From: Sphingopyxis indica
Lineage (GTDB): Bacteria > Pseudomonadota > Alphaproteobacteria > Sphingomonadales > Sphingomonadaceae
NCBI RefSeq assembly: GCF_900188185.1
Contig: NZ_FZPA01000001.1
Span: 124,001 to 188,000 of the forward strand
Length of the DNA stretch: 64,000 nucleotides
Reading direction: 5' to 3'
In this document: in pieces, positions 1 to 10,170 of the stretch
Layout of the letters: each line of letters begins with the position of its first letter
Position numbering within the stretch: the first letter of the stretch is position 1
Program-made: the position numbers and the translations under genes
Notes under the pieces: model-generated
Told to the model about the DNA's origin: nothing
The model's input: the letters and a program-made list of their open reading frames with translations, nothing else
Databases searched by the model: none

Positions 1-88
1 ACAGCCAGATCTTGGCATTTCGCCGCGCCGCTTTCGCCAACGGGATACGCACGGGCGCGCCGTGGAGCGCCAGGTCGATCTTGGTCAT
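1..88 (-). CDS. Partial unidentified protein, N-terminus only
   Basis: An open frame starts with ATG at 88 and runs leftwards off the window. About 29 residues are visible, beginning MTKIDLALHGAPVRIPLAK and followed by a basic stretch. An AGGAG ribosome-binding site lies about 11 bases upstream of the start. A near-perfect 19-base palindrome sits 30 bases upstream. Too little is present to assign a family, and no signal peptide is evident. The ribosome-binding site and the clean open frame are the only support. Confidence 0.5.
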   Translation of the reverse strand, partial: MTKIDLALHGAPVRIPLAKAARRNAKIWL

Positions 89-118
89 CGGGCACAACAC
101 TCCTTGAGATCACGCGAT

Positions 119-137
119 CATGTTGCAATGCAGCATG
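119..137. promoter_or_regulatory. 19-base near-perfect palindrome, putative operator
   Basis: The sequence CATGTTGCAATGCAGCATG has two 9-base arms with a single mismatch around a central A. It lies 30 bases upstream of the leftmost start codon. Its core, TGTTGCA-N-TGC, recurs upstream of the Wza-type gene (7039-7053) and cyoA (48219-48233), and in a weaker form near wecB. TGC-rich dyads of this kind are known targets of PhaR-type regulators in alphaproteobacteria. That link is an inference. Confidence 0.45.
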
Positions 138-272
138 TCCCAGATGACAAGGAATACAAGCGGGCAGCGCGAACCTGTGCCGGATGCAGGACGATCCGTG
201 CGACGAGGTCGCGTGCATGGAGTTCGCCTTGCGCAGTAAGAAGCCTGTGCATGCCGCCTGCCCGGGCTGCAC

Positions 273-1352
273 CTAGCCGATCTTCTTGGCCTCTGCCGAT
301 CGCTTCTGCGCGAGCAGTTTGACGTCCTGAGCGCGTTCGCGCGGCAGGATCAGGATGTCATCACCTTCGACGACGACGACGAGGTCGGAAAGGCCGGAAA
401 TCGACACGCGCTTGCCGTCGGACGTCCGGATATAGTTACGCCTTATGTCGATGCCCACGACGTCGCCGACCAGCACATTGGCATCCTCGTCCTTGTCGCC
501 CAGCTCGTAGAGCGCCGCCCAGCCGCCGACATCGGACCAACCGGGATCGACGGGAACGACGACGACGTTTTCCGCGCCTTCCATGACGGCATAGTCGATC
601 GAATTCGAAGGGCAGGCCACAAACGGCGCCTCTGAGGGATGGACGATCCGATCGCCGGCGTCGGCCTGAGCGATCGCGTCGGCGCAAGCGCTGTGAATCG
701 CGGGTTGTTGACGCGCCAGTTCGGCCAGGTAGCGATCGGCGCGCATCAGAAAAATACCGGCATTCCAATAATGGCCGCCCTTTTCGATCATCGCTTCGGC
801 TGCGGCACGCTCAGGTTTTTCGACGAAGCGATCGACCGCATAGACGGCGCTATGGCCAGCGAGAATACTGCCCGCCGCGATATAGCCGTATCCGGTTTCG
901 GGGTGGGAGGGATCGATCCCGAAGGTTGCCAGCGCGCCATCTAGCACGGCGGGCAAAGCGAGTTCGATGGCAGTCAGGAATGCCGCCACATCGGTCATGA
1001 CGTGATCGGCCGGCATGACTAGCATCAGAGACTGGCTACCACAAAGCTCGGCAGCCAACGCGATCGCCGGCGCCGTGTTGCGAGCAGCCGGCTCGACAAT
1101 GATCCGAGCGTCCGTGATGTTGGCTGCCGTCAGATCTTTCGTCACTTGGTCGACGTGCGACGGGCCGCATATGACGATGGGAGCGGCAAAGCGCTCTCGA
1201 TCCGCAACGCGATCTATCGTCTGCCGGAACATACTCACATCTCCGACAAGTGCCTGAAATTGCTTTGGACTTGTGCCCGACGATGCGGGCCATAGGCGCG
1301 TTCCGGAACCGCCGGACAAGACAATGGGAAAAATCAACTGCTTCTCGATCAT
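273..1352 (-). CDS. manC: Mannose-1-phosphate guanylyltransferase
   Basis: This enzyme makes GDP-mannose from GTP and mannose 1-phosphate in the cytoplasm. The 359-residue protein begins with the nucleotidyltransferase signature LSGGSGTRLWPAS, with PKQF shortly after, and has the FVEKP sugar-phosphate motif in mid-chain. It lacks a C-terminal phosphomannose isomerase domain. This matches the separate isomerase gene just upstream. An in-frame ATG at 1406 also exists, but the start at 1352 places the motif at the usual distance and lies 4 bases after the manA stop. It is the last gene of the leftward run wecB-wecC-manA-manC. GDP-mannose made here feeds gmd/fcl and probably a mannosyltransferase. 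Confidence 0.95.
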   Translation of the reverse strand: MIEKQLIFPIVLSGGSGTRLWPASSGTSPKQFQALVGDVSMFRQTIDRVADRERFAAPIVICGPSHVDQVTKDLTAANITDARIIVEPAARNTAPAIALAAELCGSQSLMLVMPADHVMTDVAAFLTAIELALPAVLDGALATFGIDPSHPETGYGYIAAGSILAGHSAVYAVDRFVEKPERAAAEAMIEKGGHYWNAGIFLMRADRYLAELARQQPAIHSACADAIAQADAGDRIVHPSEAPFVACPSNSIDYAVMEGAENVVVVPVDPGWSDVGGWAALYELGDKDEDANVLVGDVVGIDIRRNYIRTSDGKRVSISGLSDLVVVVEGDDILILPRERAQDVKLLAQKRSAEAKKIG

Positions 1353-1356
1353 CGGT

Positions 1357-2175
1357 TCAGTGCCCGCTTCCTTCGGTCCAGCAGAGCAAGCCATGCGTCT
1401 CTTCATCTAGCGAAAGCATATCGGCACGGTCTATCAGCACGCATTCGCCGAGCTTCACCTCTTCTTGCGCAACCGTGCAACCAGACGACAGGGGGATGAA
1501 GGTGTAACGGCCGACCCCATCGGGCAGCAGCGCGCGTGCATTCTTGCCGGCAAGATGCCGCAAGTGAAAATGCGGACCTTCGACCAAGATGCGACTGTCT
1601 GTGTCGGCGACATGAGTGTCGCGCGCATCATAGTGGGGTGCCGCCTTCGCTACGGCAAGCCCCGCATCCAGATGCAATTCCCTATCGCGCCCATAGTCAT
1701 AGAGGCGATAGGTCAGATCGACATTCTGCTGGACTTCGACGACGATCAGGCCCGGCCCGATCGCATGGATCGTGCCGGCGGGGTTGTAGATGAAATCGCC
1801 AGCACGCGGCTTTCGCCAGTGGAGTATGCTCTCGATCGAGCCGTTCAGGGCGGCATCGCGCAGTGCGTCGACGTCGCTGATGCTGGTGAGGCCTACGCCC
1901 AGCTCTGCATCTTTCGCAGCATCTAACACCAACCAGCACTCTTCTTTTCCGCGGCGGTAACCTGCCGCTTGCGCGGCCAAATCGTCGGGATGAACCTGTA
2001 TGGACAGCCGTTCCGACGTGAATAGGAATTTGACCATCAGCGGGGCGGCGTCGCCTTCGGGGTCCTCAAACCAGATTTCGCCCACCCGGCGGCCGCCGAA
2101 GTCGCCAAAAGACGCAGGAATGTCGGTGCGCCCCCAGGGCTTTTCGACAACGCGGGTCTGGAGCCGGATCATCAT
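1357..2175 (-). CDS. manA: Mannose-6-phosphate isomerase, class I
   Basis: It interconverts fructose 6-phosphate and mannose 6-phosphate, the entry point to GDP-mannose. The protein is a compact class I enzyme of about 272 residues. The zinc-site motifs QVHPDD and GKEECW are visible, followed by the HAIGPGLIVVEVQQ segment and an RLYDYGR stretch. An earlier TTG at 2202 is possible. The ATG pair at 2175/2172, preceded by AGGA at about 8 bases, is the better start. It is followed directly by manC. No phosphomannomutase is present in the window, so mannose 1-phosphate must come from a gene elsewhere. Confidence 0.9.
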   Translation of the reverse strand: MMIRLQTRVVEKPWGRTDIPASFGDFGGRRVGEIWFEDPEGDAAPLMVKFLFTSERLSIQVHPDDLAAQAAGYRRGKEECWLVLDAAKDAELGVGLTSISDVDALRDAALNGSIESILHWRKPRAGDFIYNPAGTIHAIGPGLIVVEVQQNVDLTYRLYDYGRDRELHLDAGLAVAKAAPHYDARDTHVADTDSRILVEGPHFHLRHLAGKNARALLPDGVGRYTFIPLSSGCTVAQEEVKLGECVLIDRADMLSLDEETHGLLCWTEGSGH

Positions 2176-2250
2176 GGCGCCGGTCCTGGGGAGTTTTCCC
2201 AATCAAGTCAACATGACCCCGCGCGATGCCGGCGATGCCCGCGCGGATGC

Positions 2251-3535
2251 TCAGGCGACGAGTCTCGCGCCCCGCGTAGCATGAAGCTGCAACTGGTCGG
2301 GCCAGAGGCCGCGCGTATCATAGACGATCATGTCGCGACGTTCCTCGAGCGGGATGGATTTGAAAAGCTCGTGATCGACGAGCACGATCAAAAGGTCGCA
2401 CGATGCCAGCGCGCTGTCGAGATCGATCAGCGCGGCGCCGGTGCCATCGAATTCGCGCGGCAGTTCGCGGGCAAAGGGCTCGACGATGCGGATCCGCGTG
2501 CCGAAGCGGCGGGCGAGCGCGGCGGCCACCTCGACTGCGGGGCTTTCGCGGAAATCGTCGATATTGGGTTTGAAGGCCAGGCCGAGGCATGCGACGCGTG
2601 CGTTCGGATACTGCGACACAAGCATTTCGGCGGCGCCGATGACATGCGCGGTCTTGGCGAGGTTGACTTCGCGCGCGGTGCGGATCAGCCGGCTCTGCTC
2701 GGGCGCGCCGTGAACGAGAAACCAGGGGTCGACCGCGATGCAATGACCGCCGACCCCGGGACCGGGCTGGAGAATATTCACGCGCGGGTGACGGTTGGCG
2801 AGGCGGATCACCTCCCAGACATCGACTCCCATTTCCTCGGCCATCATCGAAAGCTCGTTGGCGAAGGCAATGTTGACGTCACGATAGCTGTTCTCGACGA
2901 GTTTCACCATCTCGGCGGCGCGGGCAGAGGTGGTGACACATGCGCCGCGCACGAACTGGCGATAAAAGGTCATCGCCCGGCGCGCGCAGCGCGGGGTGAT
3001 GCCGCCAATGCAGCGATCATTGTCGACGAGTTCGACGAGGATGCGCCCCGGCAGCACCCGTTCGGGGCAATAGGCGATGAAGATGTCCGCAGCGCCCTCG
3101 CACGCGCCGGGAACCTTTAGGTCGGGACGATGGCCGGCGATCAGCCGCGCGACCTTTTCGGTCGTGCCGACCGGCGAGGTGGACTCGAGGATGATCAGAT
3201 TGCCCGGTTCCAGCCTGGGAGCGATCGCGCGTGCCGCCGAAAGGACATGGCTGATATCCGGGCGATGTTCTTCGTCGTGCGGCGTGGGCACCGCTATGAC
3301 GAAGATGTCGGCGGGAGGAACGTCGGTCGATGCGGTGAGCGCCCCGCGCGCGACGACGCCCTGGACGAGTCCGTCGAGATCGACCTCTTCGATGTGAACC
3401 CGGCCGCCGTTGACCGTTTCGACGACCTTCGGGCTCACGTCGACGCCGGTAACCTGACAGCCCGAGCGCGCGATCAGCGCCGCGGTCGGCAAGCCGATAT
3501 AGCCCAGGCCGAGGACGGCGACCTTTTGTCCGGCA

Positions 3536-3546
<11 letters not shown>
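2251..3546 (-). CDS. wecC: UDP-N-acetyl-D-mannosamine dehydrogenase
   Basis: It oxidises UDP-ManNAc to UDP-ManNAcA with NAD. The 431-residue chain starts with a Rossmann motif, GLGYIGLPTAA. It contains ESTSPVGTTEK, YCPERVLPG, the long block RLANRHPRVNILQPGPGVGG with the catalytic Cys in GGHCIAVDPWF, and GLAFKPNIDDFRESPA near the end. These features match E. coli WecC closely rather than UDP-glucose dehydrogenase. An upstream in-frame start at 3708 would add a non-homologous tail inside wecB. The ATG at 3546 overlaps the wecB stop by 11 bases and suits coupled translation. Its product implies that the polymer contains N-acetylmannosaminuronic acid. Confidence 0.95.
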
Positions 3547-4651
<1,105 letters not shown>

Positions 4652-4912
4652 CGGGTGCGTCTCCGGCGAGGATGTTGCAGGGCGGATTGCGGCGTCCCGG
4701 TGGCGGGCAACTGGGGTTGGAGATGGAACATTCGCGCCTCTTACGCGACGCCCGTTCATTTGAGGTAAAAATGTCGTTTGCTACAGTGCGCTGCAACATT
4801 GGCGCCATTCGGGCGTATTGCCACCGTTAAAATGGGTGGCTAGGGGAGGGCTGGGTTGTGCTCCTCGGCCGTTGGTGCCGGAAAAACAGGCGACCAAGTG
4901 ACAAAGAGGCAG
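4652..4912. promoter_or_regulatory. Divergent promoter region, wecB and phosphatase
   Basis: These 261 bases separate two divergent genes and must hold both promoters. TGTTGCA cores occur at 4673 on the plus strand and, on the minus strand, within 4781-4800 (AATGTTGCAGCGCAC). They resemble the dyads upstream of the export operon. No convincing terminator or small gene was found. Promoter hexamers could not be called with confidence. Confidence 0.4.
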
Positions 4913-5713
4913 ATGATTCCCCTCTCCAAATTCTGGAAACGCAAGGAGAAGCCGGCGTCGCCGGTGCCGCTGCATTTCTCCGTTCCCGCGGGGCGGAGGG
5001 TGTATGCGATCGGCGATATCCACGGCCGCGACGACTTGTTCGCGCAAATGATTGATCATATTCGCGCCGACCACGCCGCCCGCGGACCTGCACATCTGAC
5101 GCTAATCCTGTTGGGCGATCTCGTTGATCGCGGCGCCCAATCGGCGGCGGTGGTCGAGCGCGCGATGAATCTGCGGCACGAATTTGCCGACACGCGCCTG
5201 CTGATCGGCAATCACGAGGAATGTTTTCTGGCGGCGCTGACAGGCGACGTTCGGCGGGTGCGTTACTTCATGCGGATCGGGGGCGACGCCACGGTGCGCA
5301 GCTATTGGCAGGACGACGCGAGCTTGGCCACGGCGACGTTCGAAGAGGTGGCCGAACGGCTGCCGAAACTCGTTCCCTCAGAGCACGTCAATTTTCTCAG
5401 CATGGGCGAGGATGTCGTCGAAATTGGCGATTATGTCTTCGTCCATGCGGGAATCCGCCCCGGCGTTCCGCTCGAGAAGCAGGCGTTGTCGGACCTGCGC
5501 TGGATTCGTGAGGAATTTCTCGACGATCCGGGCGACCACGGCAAAATGGTCGTGCATGGCCATAGCATCACGTCCGAGCCCGACCAACGGTCCAATCGCA
5601 TCGGAATCGACGTCGGCGCCTTTCGCAGCGGCACGCTTGCGGCACTCGGCCTGGAAGGCAATCGGCGCTGGTTCCTGTTCGCCAGCGATCGGGCGGTTGA
5701 GAATGCCGCCTGA
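4913..5713 (+). CDS. PPP-family serine/threonine phosphatase-like metallophosphoesterase
   Basis: A calcineurin-like phosphoesterase of about 266 residues. The metal-site motifs appear in the canonical order: GDIHGRDDL, GDLVDRG, GNHEE and, late in the chain, VHAG and VHGHS. This is the arrangement of bacterial PrpA/ApaH-like phosphatases. The substrate may be phosphoprotein or a dinucleotide and cannot be decided from sequence. Possible starts are TTG 4856, GTG 4898 (AGG 7 bases upstream) and ATG 4913. The ATG gives the usual short basic leader MIPLSKFWKRKEK. It opens the rightward run toward the epimerase and export genes, so a role in regulating polysaccharide synthesis is possible but unproven. 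Confidence 0.85.
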   Translation: MIPLSKFWKRKEKPASPVPLHFSVPAGRRVYAIGDIHGRDDLFAQMIDHIRADHAARGPAHLTLILLGDLVDRGAQSAAVVERAMNLRHEFADTRLLIGNHEECFLAALTGDVRRVRYFMRIGGDATVRSYWQDDASLATATFEEVAERLPKLVPSEHVNFLSMGEDVVEIGDYVFVHAGIRPGVPLEKQALSDLRWIREEFLDDPGDHGKMVVHGHSITSEPDQRSNRIGIDVGAFRSGTLAALGLEGNRRWFLFASDRAVENAA

Positions 5714-5803
5714 TCCGGGGCGGCCCGCTCCGGTGCGTTAACGCGATCGCAGCCGAGCGTCGCTAACGCCCATTTCCAATGCATGATCGATGGAGCGGAA
5801 TGT

Positions 5804-6820
5804 TTGACCCAAAGAGTCTTTATCACGGGGACCGCGGGGTTCGTCGGCTATCACCTGGCGCAGTTGCTGCTCAACGAAGGGTTCGATGTCGTCGGCTATG
5901 ACGGCATGACCGATTATTACGATCCGCAGCTCAAGCGTCGCCGGCACCAGAATCTGCTTCAGAATGCCCGCTTTCGCGCCGTCGAGGCGATGCTTGAGGA
6001 TCGTCAGGCTTTCGATGCCGCGGTCGATGCTTTTGCGCCCGAGACGATCATTCATCTCGCCGGTCAGGCGGGGGTACGCTACTCGCTCGAGGCGCCCGAA
6101 TCCTATGTCCAAAGCAACATTATCGGTTCCTTTCACGTCCTCGAGGCGGCGAAGCGCCATGCGGTGCGGCATCTGCTTGTCGCATCGACCTCTTCGATCT
6201 ACGGCGCGAACGAAGCGATGCCTTTCCGCGAAACCGACAAGGCCGATCTTCAGGTCTCCTTCTACGCTGCCACCAAAAAGGCCATAGAGGCCATGGCGCA
6301 CAGCTATGCGCATCTTTGGAATGTCCCGACCACGATGTTCCGCTTCTTCACCGTATACGGCCCTTGGGGGCGCCCCGATATGGCGTTGTTCAAATTCGTC
6401 GACTCTATCCTCGCGGGTCAACCGATTGACCTTTACAACGAAGGCAGGCTCTCACGCGACTTCACATACGTTGAAGATCTTGTATGGGCGATTCGTTTGC
6501 TGATCGACGTTGCGCCAGAAAGGGCGAGCTCAGTTGCCGATATGGATGAGGGCGATAGCCTGTCTCCGGTTGCACCATATCGCATCGTAAATATCGGCGG
6601 CGGAAAGCCGGTCGCCCTGCTGGATTTCGTCGCAGCCGTCGAGCGTGCGGTTGGCGTTGGCGCGGATCGCAACCTGCTGCCGATGCAGGCAGGTGATGTA
6701 TTCGATACTTGGGCTGACGGGAGCTTGCTGCATCGGTTGACGGGATACTCGCCGCAGACGGAACTCGATAAAGGCATAGCGTCGTTTGTCGCTTGGTATC
6801 GGGACTATTATCGACGCTAA
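5804..6820 (+). CDS. NAD-dependent epimerase, UDP-glucuronate 4-epimerase type
   Basis: An extended short-chain dehydrogenase/reductase of about 338 residues. It has the NAD motif GTAGFVGYH, DYYDPQLK (typical of the UDP-glucuronate 4-epimerase/CapI group), LAGQAGVRYS, the catalytic Ser-Ser in STSSIYG and YAATKKA (Tyr-x3-Lys), then FFTVYGPWGRPDMA. It probably makes UDP-galacturonate from UDP-glucuronate supplied by ugd. The frame begins at ATG 5783 without a ribosome-binding site. A TTG at 5804 has GGAG 8 bases upstream and starts right at the homologous region, so it is preferred. UDP-glucose 4-epimerase activity cannot be excluded. Confidence 0.87.
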   Translation: MTQRVFITGTAGFVGYHLAQLLLNEGFDVVGYDGMTDYYDPQLKRRRHQNLLQNARFRAVEAMLEDRQAFDAAVDAFAPETIIHLAGQAGVRYSLEAPESYVQSNIIGSFHVLEAAKRHAVRHLLVASTSSIYGANEAMPFRETDKADLQVSFYAATKKAIEAMAHSYAHLWNVPTTMFRFFTVYGPWGRPDMALFKFVDSILAGQPIDLYNEGRLSRDFTYVEDLVWAIRLLIDVAPERASSVADMDEGDSLSPVAPYRIVNIGGGKPVALLDFVAAVERAVGVGADRNLLPMQAGDVFDTWADGSLLHRLTGYSPQTELDKGIASFVAWYRDYYRR

Positions 6821-7101
6821 CGCTGATCGGGGAAGAGAATTGCGTTCCCTTGGTCGTGGCGCAGTCTCGAACTGCCTCAAAATGCGCCCGCCGCTGCCGT
6901 CTATGCACCAGAGGAGCGCGGCTCGACACTCGCGGCCGTTGCAGCATATTGTTGCATCCACCTCGCCGAATGATTGAACGCGAACCCCAAAAAAAGCGGG
7001 GTGAAAGACCATTCCGATCCTGCGGGCAGCGGTCGATCGCATTGTTGCAATGCCCTTGCCGGATGTTAAGAGCAGTCGCCTGTCCAGTGGAGAATCAAGT
7101 T
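6821..7101. promoter_or_regulatory. Export-operon leader with TGTTGCA dyads
   Basis: A 281-base non-coding stretch lies before the Wza-type gene. It contains the imperfect dyad TGCAGCATATTGTTGCA at 6940-6956 and the perfect inverted repeat GCATTGTTGCAATGC at 7039-7053 (6-base arms, TTG centre). The second lies about 50 bases upstream of the probable start codon. Open frames passing through have no homology-like content. It probably holds the promoter and operators of the wza-wzc-wzx operon. Confidence 0.5.
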
Positions 7102-7791
7102 TTGTTTAGGGAAATAGCCGTTGTAGCGATGTGTGTCGCTCTGGCCGGGTGCGCCTCGACCGGTCTTCCGGTGGGACAGGAAGCCTATGACATCGTTCCT
7201 GCTCCTTCCGAGAAGACTGCACCGGCCGAATATCGGATCGGTCCGCTCGACGTTTTGAAAATTACCGTCTTTCAAGAGCCAGACCTTTCGCTCGAAGAAG
7301 TTCCGGTCGACGCAAGTGGCAATATTCTTTTTCCGCTGATCGGACAGGTCGCGGTCGCGGGCAAAACGAGCACCGAACTATCGAGTTCGATCGCGGAACG
7401 GCTCGGTGAACGTTATCTCGTCGACCCGCAGGTGTCGACGATCGTGTCCACTTCGGCATCGCAGAACGTCACGGTCGAAGGCGCAGTCCAAAAGCCTGGC
7501 GTGTTCCCGCTTCAGGGCCCCACGACTCTATTGCAAGCCATGGCGATGGCGGAAGGGCCCACGCAGACTGCAAAACTGGGCGAAATCATCGTGTTTCGCC
7601 GTAAGGAAGACGGGGTTTACGCAGCGCAGTTCAACCTCGATGACATTCGCAAGGGGCGTGCAGCCAATCCTGAAATCTTGGGTAGCGACATCGTTGTTGT
7701 CGGCAACAGCTTTGCCAAACAGCTATTTCGTGACTTCGTCGCACTCTCCCCGGTTCTCGCGACAGTTTTTGTCCGGCTCGACGGCAACTAA
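7102..7791 (+). CDS. Polysaccharide export outer-membrane lipoprotein (Wza-like)
   Basis: A periplasmic/outer-membrane protein of about 229 residues for polymer export. The TTG start at 7102 has GGAG 9 bases upstream and gives a compact signal peptide ending in the lipobox LAGC, with the acylated Cys at residue 17. An alternative GTG lies at 7087. The Poly_export domain follows (YRIGPLDVLKITVFQEPDLS), then a SLBB-type segment around VTVEGAVQKPGVFPL. It is shorter than E. coli Wza (about 380 residues), as is common in alphaproteobacteria, and lacks the C-terminal transmembrane helix. It is the first gene of the export operon and directly precedes the tyrosine autokinase. Confidence 0.92.
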   Translation: MFREIAVVAMCVALAGCASTGLPVGQEAYDIVPAPSEKTAPAEYRIGPLDVLKITVFQEPDLSLEEVPVDASGNILFPLIGQVAVAGKTSTELSSSIAERLGERYLVDPQVSTIVSTSASQNVTVEGAVQKPGVFPLQGPTTLLQAMAMAEGPTQTAKLGEIIVFRRKEDGVYAAQFNLDDIRKGRAANPEILGSDIVVVGNSFAKQLFRDFVALSPVLATVFVRLDGN

Positions 7792-7826
7792 TCAAACTTT
7801 AAGTTCTAAAAAAGGTTTAGGCAGGC

Positions 7827-10043
7827 ATGGCCAAAATTCGCCCCGTGAGCGGTCCGATCGACGGTCTATCGGCTGTTGTTCCAGCATCGGTCGGCCACCC
7901 GCACGAATCCGACGCCGCTTACGTCGACGAGTCCGCGTTTAGCCTCGACTTCGCGGCAATTTGGGCGGCGGCTTATCGGTCGCGCTACTGGATTATCGGT
8001 ATATTCTTCGCCTGCCTGCTGGCCGGAGTTATGATTACGATTTTGTCCACACCGGTTTATCGCGCCGAATCGACAGTTCAGATCGATCAGGAAGCGGCCA
8101 AAATTTTGGGAACCGAGGACGCTGATTCTTCAGCCGCAATCCAGGATTCGGACCGCTTTCTAAAGACCCAGCTCGACGTTATTCGCAGCCGGTCTCTTGC
8201 GCAGACCGTTGCCGAAGATCTCCAGCTTTTCAATAACTCCCAATTTCTCGAAAAAATGGGGGTCGATCCCGATGCCGCGGCGTCGGATGTGCGGTCGGCA
8301 GCTGACGCGCAGCGAGAATTGGTCCTTTCGACACTGGACGACAATGTTGGGGTTTCGTTGCCAATCGATTCACGCATCGCGACGATAGCCTTTGATAGTC
8401 CGGATCCCGCATTGGCAGCCCGTGTGGCAAACAGCTTTGCGCAGAATTATATTCGCAACAACCTGCAGCGTAAGTTTGACACGTCCTCCTATGCCCGCGA
8501 ATTTCTAAAGCAGCAACTCGATGAGGCGGCAATCCAGCTCGCGGAATCTGAGCGTCAGGCGCTTGAATATGCGCGGCGCACGCGGATCATCGATGCCAGC
8601 AACGCCGCAAGCGAAAATGCGAGTGGCGGGGGTCCGAAATCGCTTGTCGCCGCGACGCTGGTTAATCTCAATCAGGATTATGCCGATGCGCTTGCCCGCC
8701 GAATTGACGCTCAGAAAAAGTGGGAAGTCGCCAAAAGTCAAAATGTCATGACCTTACCCGAGGTCCTCAATAATCTAGCAATTCAGAATCTTCTGCAGCA
8801 AAAGGCAACTGTAAAGGCCGCCTATGAGCAAGAACTGCAGCGGCGCAAGGAAGACTTTCCGACCGTTCGCCAAGCGAAAGCGCAACTGGACGAACTCAAC
8901 GACCAGATTGAAGTGATCGCCGCGGGAATCCGCCAGACGATTCGCGGTCAGTATGAGACGGCGCTGAGCCAGGAAAATGCCATCCAGGCTCAGATGTCCG
9001 AACTGAAAAATGACACGCTGAATGAACAGAGCGAAGCTGTGCAGCTCGGAATTCTGCAGCGTAAAACAAGCAATGATCGACAGCTCTACGACCTTCTTTT
9101 GCGCCGCTACAACGAACTGAATGCCGAAGCCGGCGTGCAGGCGAACAATGTTTCGATCGTTGATCGGGCAATGACGCCATCCAATCCTATCAAGCCTAGT
9201 ATCCCATTGAACATAGCGCTGTCCGTGCTTGCCGGGATAATTCTTGCCGGCCTTTTTGTGTTCGGGCGCGAACAATTGTTCAACATCATTCGGACTCCGG
9301 ACGATGTGACGCGCAAGCTTGGCCTTCCTTCCCTTGGCGCGATCCCAAAGATGCAGGACGAGAGTCAGATCGAAGTCGAAATTCTCGATCCGAAAACGCA
9401 GGTTTCAGAGACCTTCTCGAGCCTGCGCTCGTCGCTCATGCTCGTCTCTTCCCATGGTCTCCCGCGCAGCTTGATGTTTACCAGTTCGCGGCAGGGGGAA
9501 GGCAAGTCCTCTTGTTGTTTCGCGACAGCCATTGCGCTCAGCCGCATTGGTAAGCGTGTCCTCGTTGTCGATCTCGACTTGCGCCGCCCGGTTCAGCATC
9601 GGCTATTCGGCGTCAAAAATGGCGTCGGCATGACCGATCTGTTGACGCACAACAAGTCGCTCGAAGAAGTGGTTCAGCCGACAAGCCACGAGCGTGTCTC
9701 GTTCATTCCGAGTGGCGGAATTCCGCCTAACCCCGCGGAATTGCTGGCAAGTCCCGACTCTCCCGCCGTTATCGACCAATTGACGTCAGCGTATGACGTA
9801 GTCTTGATCGACAGCCCACCGACTCTGGGGCTTGCGGACGCGATTGAAATCTCGAACCTCGCAGAGGGCTGCGTATTTGTGGTCGAGGCCGGAAAGAATC
9901 AAAGCAGCAACACGCGCGCCTCAATTCACCGCTTGCTGTCTGGCGGAGCCAATGTTGTCGGCGTGCTGTTGAGTAAGTTCGACCTCAAGGATGCCGGCTA
10001 TAATTATGAATACGCATATCAATACACTTATAAATATGAATGA
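7827..10043 (+). CDS. Polysaccharide co-polymerase/tyrosine autokinase (Wzc-like)
   Basis: An inner-membrane chain-length regulator fused to a bacterial tyrosine kinase (738 residues). The first membrane helix is near residues 50-72 (YWIIGIFFACLLAGVMITIL). A long coiled periplasmic Wzz region follows, then a second helix near 465-485 (IALSVLAGIILAGLFVFG). The cytoplasmic kinase has Walker A SRQGEGKSS with Lys560, Walker A' VVDLDLRRP (Asp582/Asp584) and Walker B VVLIDSPPT. The C-terminus is a tyrosine cluster with seven Tyr in the last 15 residues, the usual autophosphorylation tail. It lies 35 bases after the export lipoprotein. No low-molecular-weight tyrosine phosphatase, its usual partner, is present in the window. 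Confidence 0.95.
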   Translation: MAKIRPVSGPIDGLSAVVPASVGHPHESDAAYVDESAFSLDFAAIWAAAYRSRYWIIGIFFACLLAGVMITILSTPVYRAESTVQIDQEAAKILGTEDADSSAAIQDSDRFLKTQLDVIRSRSLAQTVAEDLQLFNNSQFLEKMGVDPDAAASDVRSAADAQRELVLSTLDDNVGVSLPIDSRIATIAFDSPDPALAARVANSFAQNYIRNNLQRKFDTSSYAREFLKQQLDEAAIQLAESERQALEYARRTRIIDASNAASENASGGGPKSLVAATLVNLNQDYADALARRIDAQKKWEVAKSQNVMTLPEVLNNLAIQNLLQQKATVKAAYEQELQRRKEDFPTVRQAKAQLDELNDQIEVIAAGIRQTIRGQYETALSQENAIQAQMSELKNDTLNEQSEAVQLGILQRKTSNDRQLYDLLLRRYNELNAEAGVQANNVSIVDRAMTPSNPIKPSIPLNIALSVLAGIILAGLFVFGREQLFNIIRTPDDVTRKLGLPSLGAIPKMQDESQIEVEILDPKTQVSETFSSLRSSLMLVSSHGLPRSLMFTSSRQGEGKSSCCFATAIALSRIGKRVLVVDLDLRRPVQHRLFGVKNGVGMTDLLTHNKSLEEVVQPTSHERVSFIPSGGIPPNPAELLASPDSPAVIDQLTSAYDVVLIDSPPTLGLADAIEISNLAEGCVFVVEAGKNQSSNTRASIHRLLSGGANVVGVLLSKFDLKDAGYNYEYAYQYTYKYE

Positions 10044-10170
10044 TGGTATTTCCGGCTGGCTTGGAAGAAAACGGGCGATTTGAACGGACTAAACGGCTGC
10101 CTGGGCGCGAGGGGCGATCGGATTTTGTCCACGCCGCATTGCGGCACGAGCGGGCAGTCGCGAGGAGGCT

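Noticed and set aside
6793-7101. An upstream extension of the export lipoprotein frame starting at 6793
   Set aside because: It would bury the lipobox about 120 residues into the protein. The TTG at 7102 gives a proper lipoprotein signal with a ribosome-binding site.
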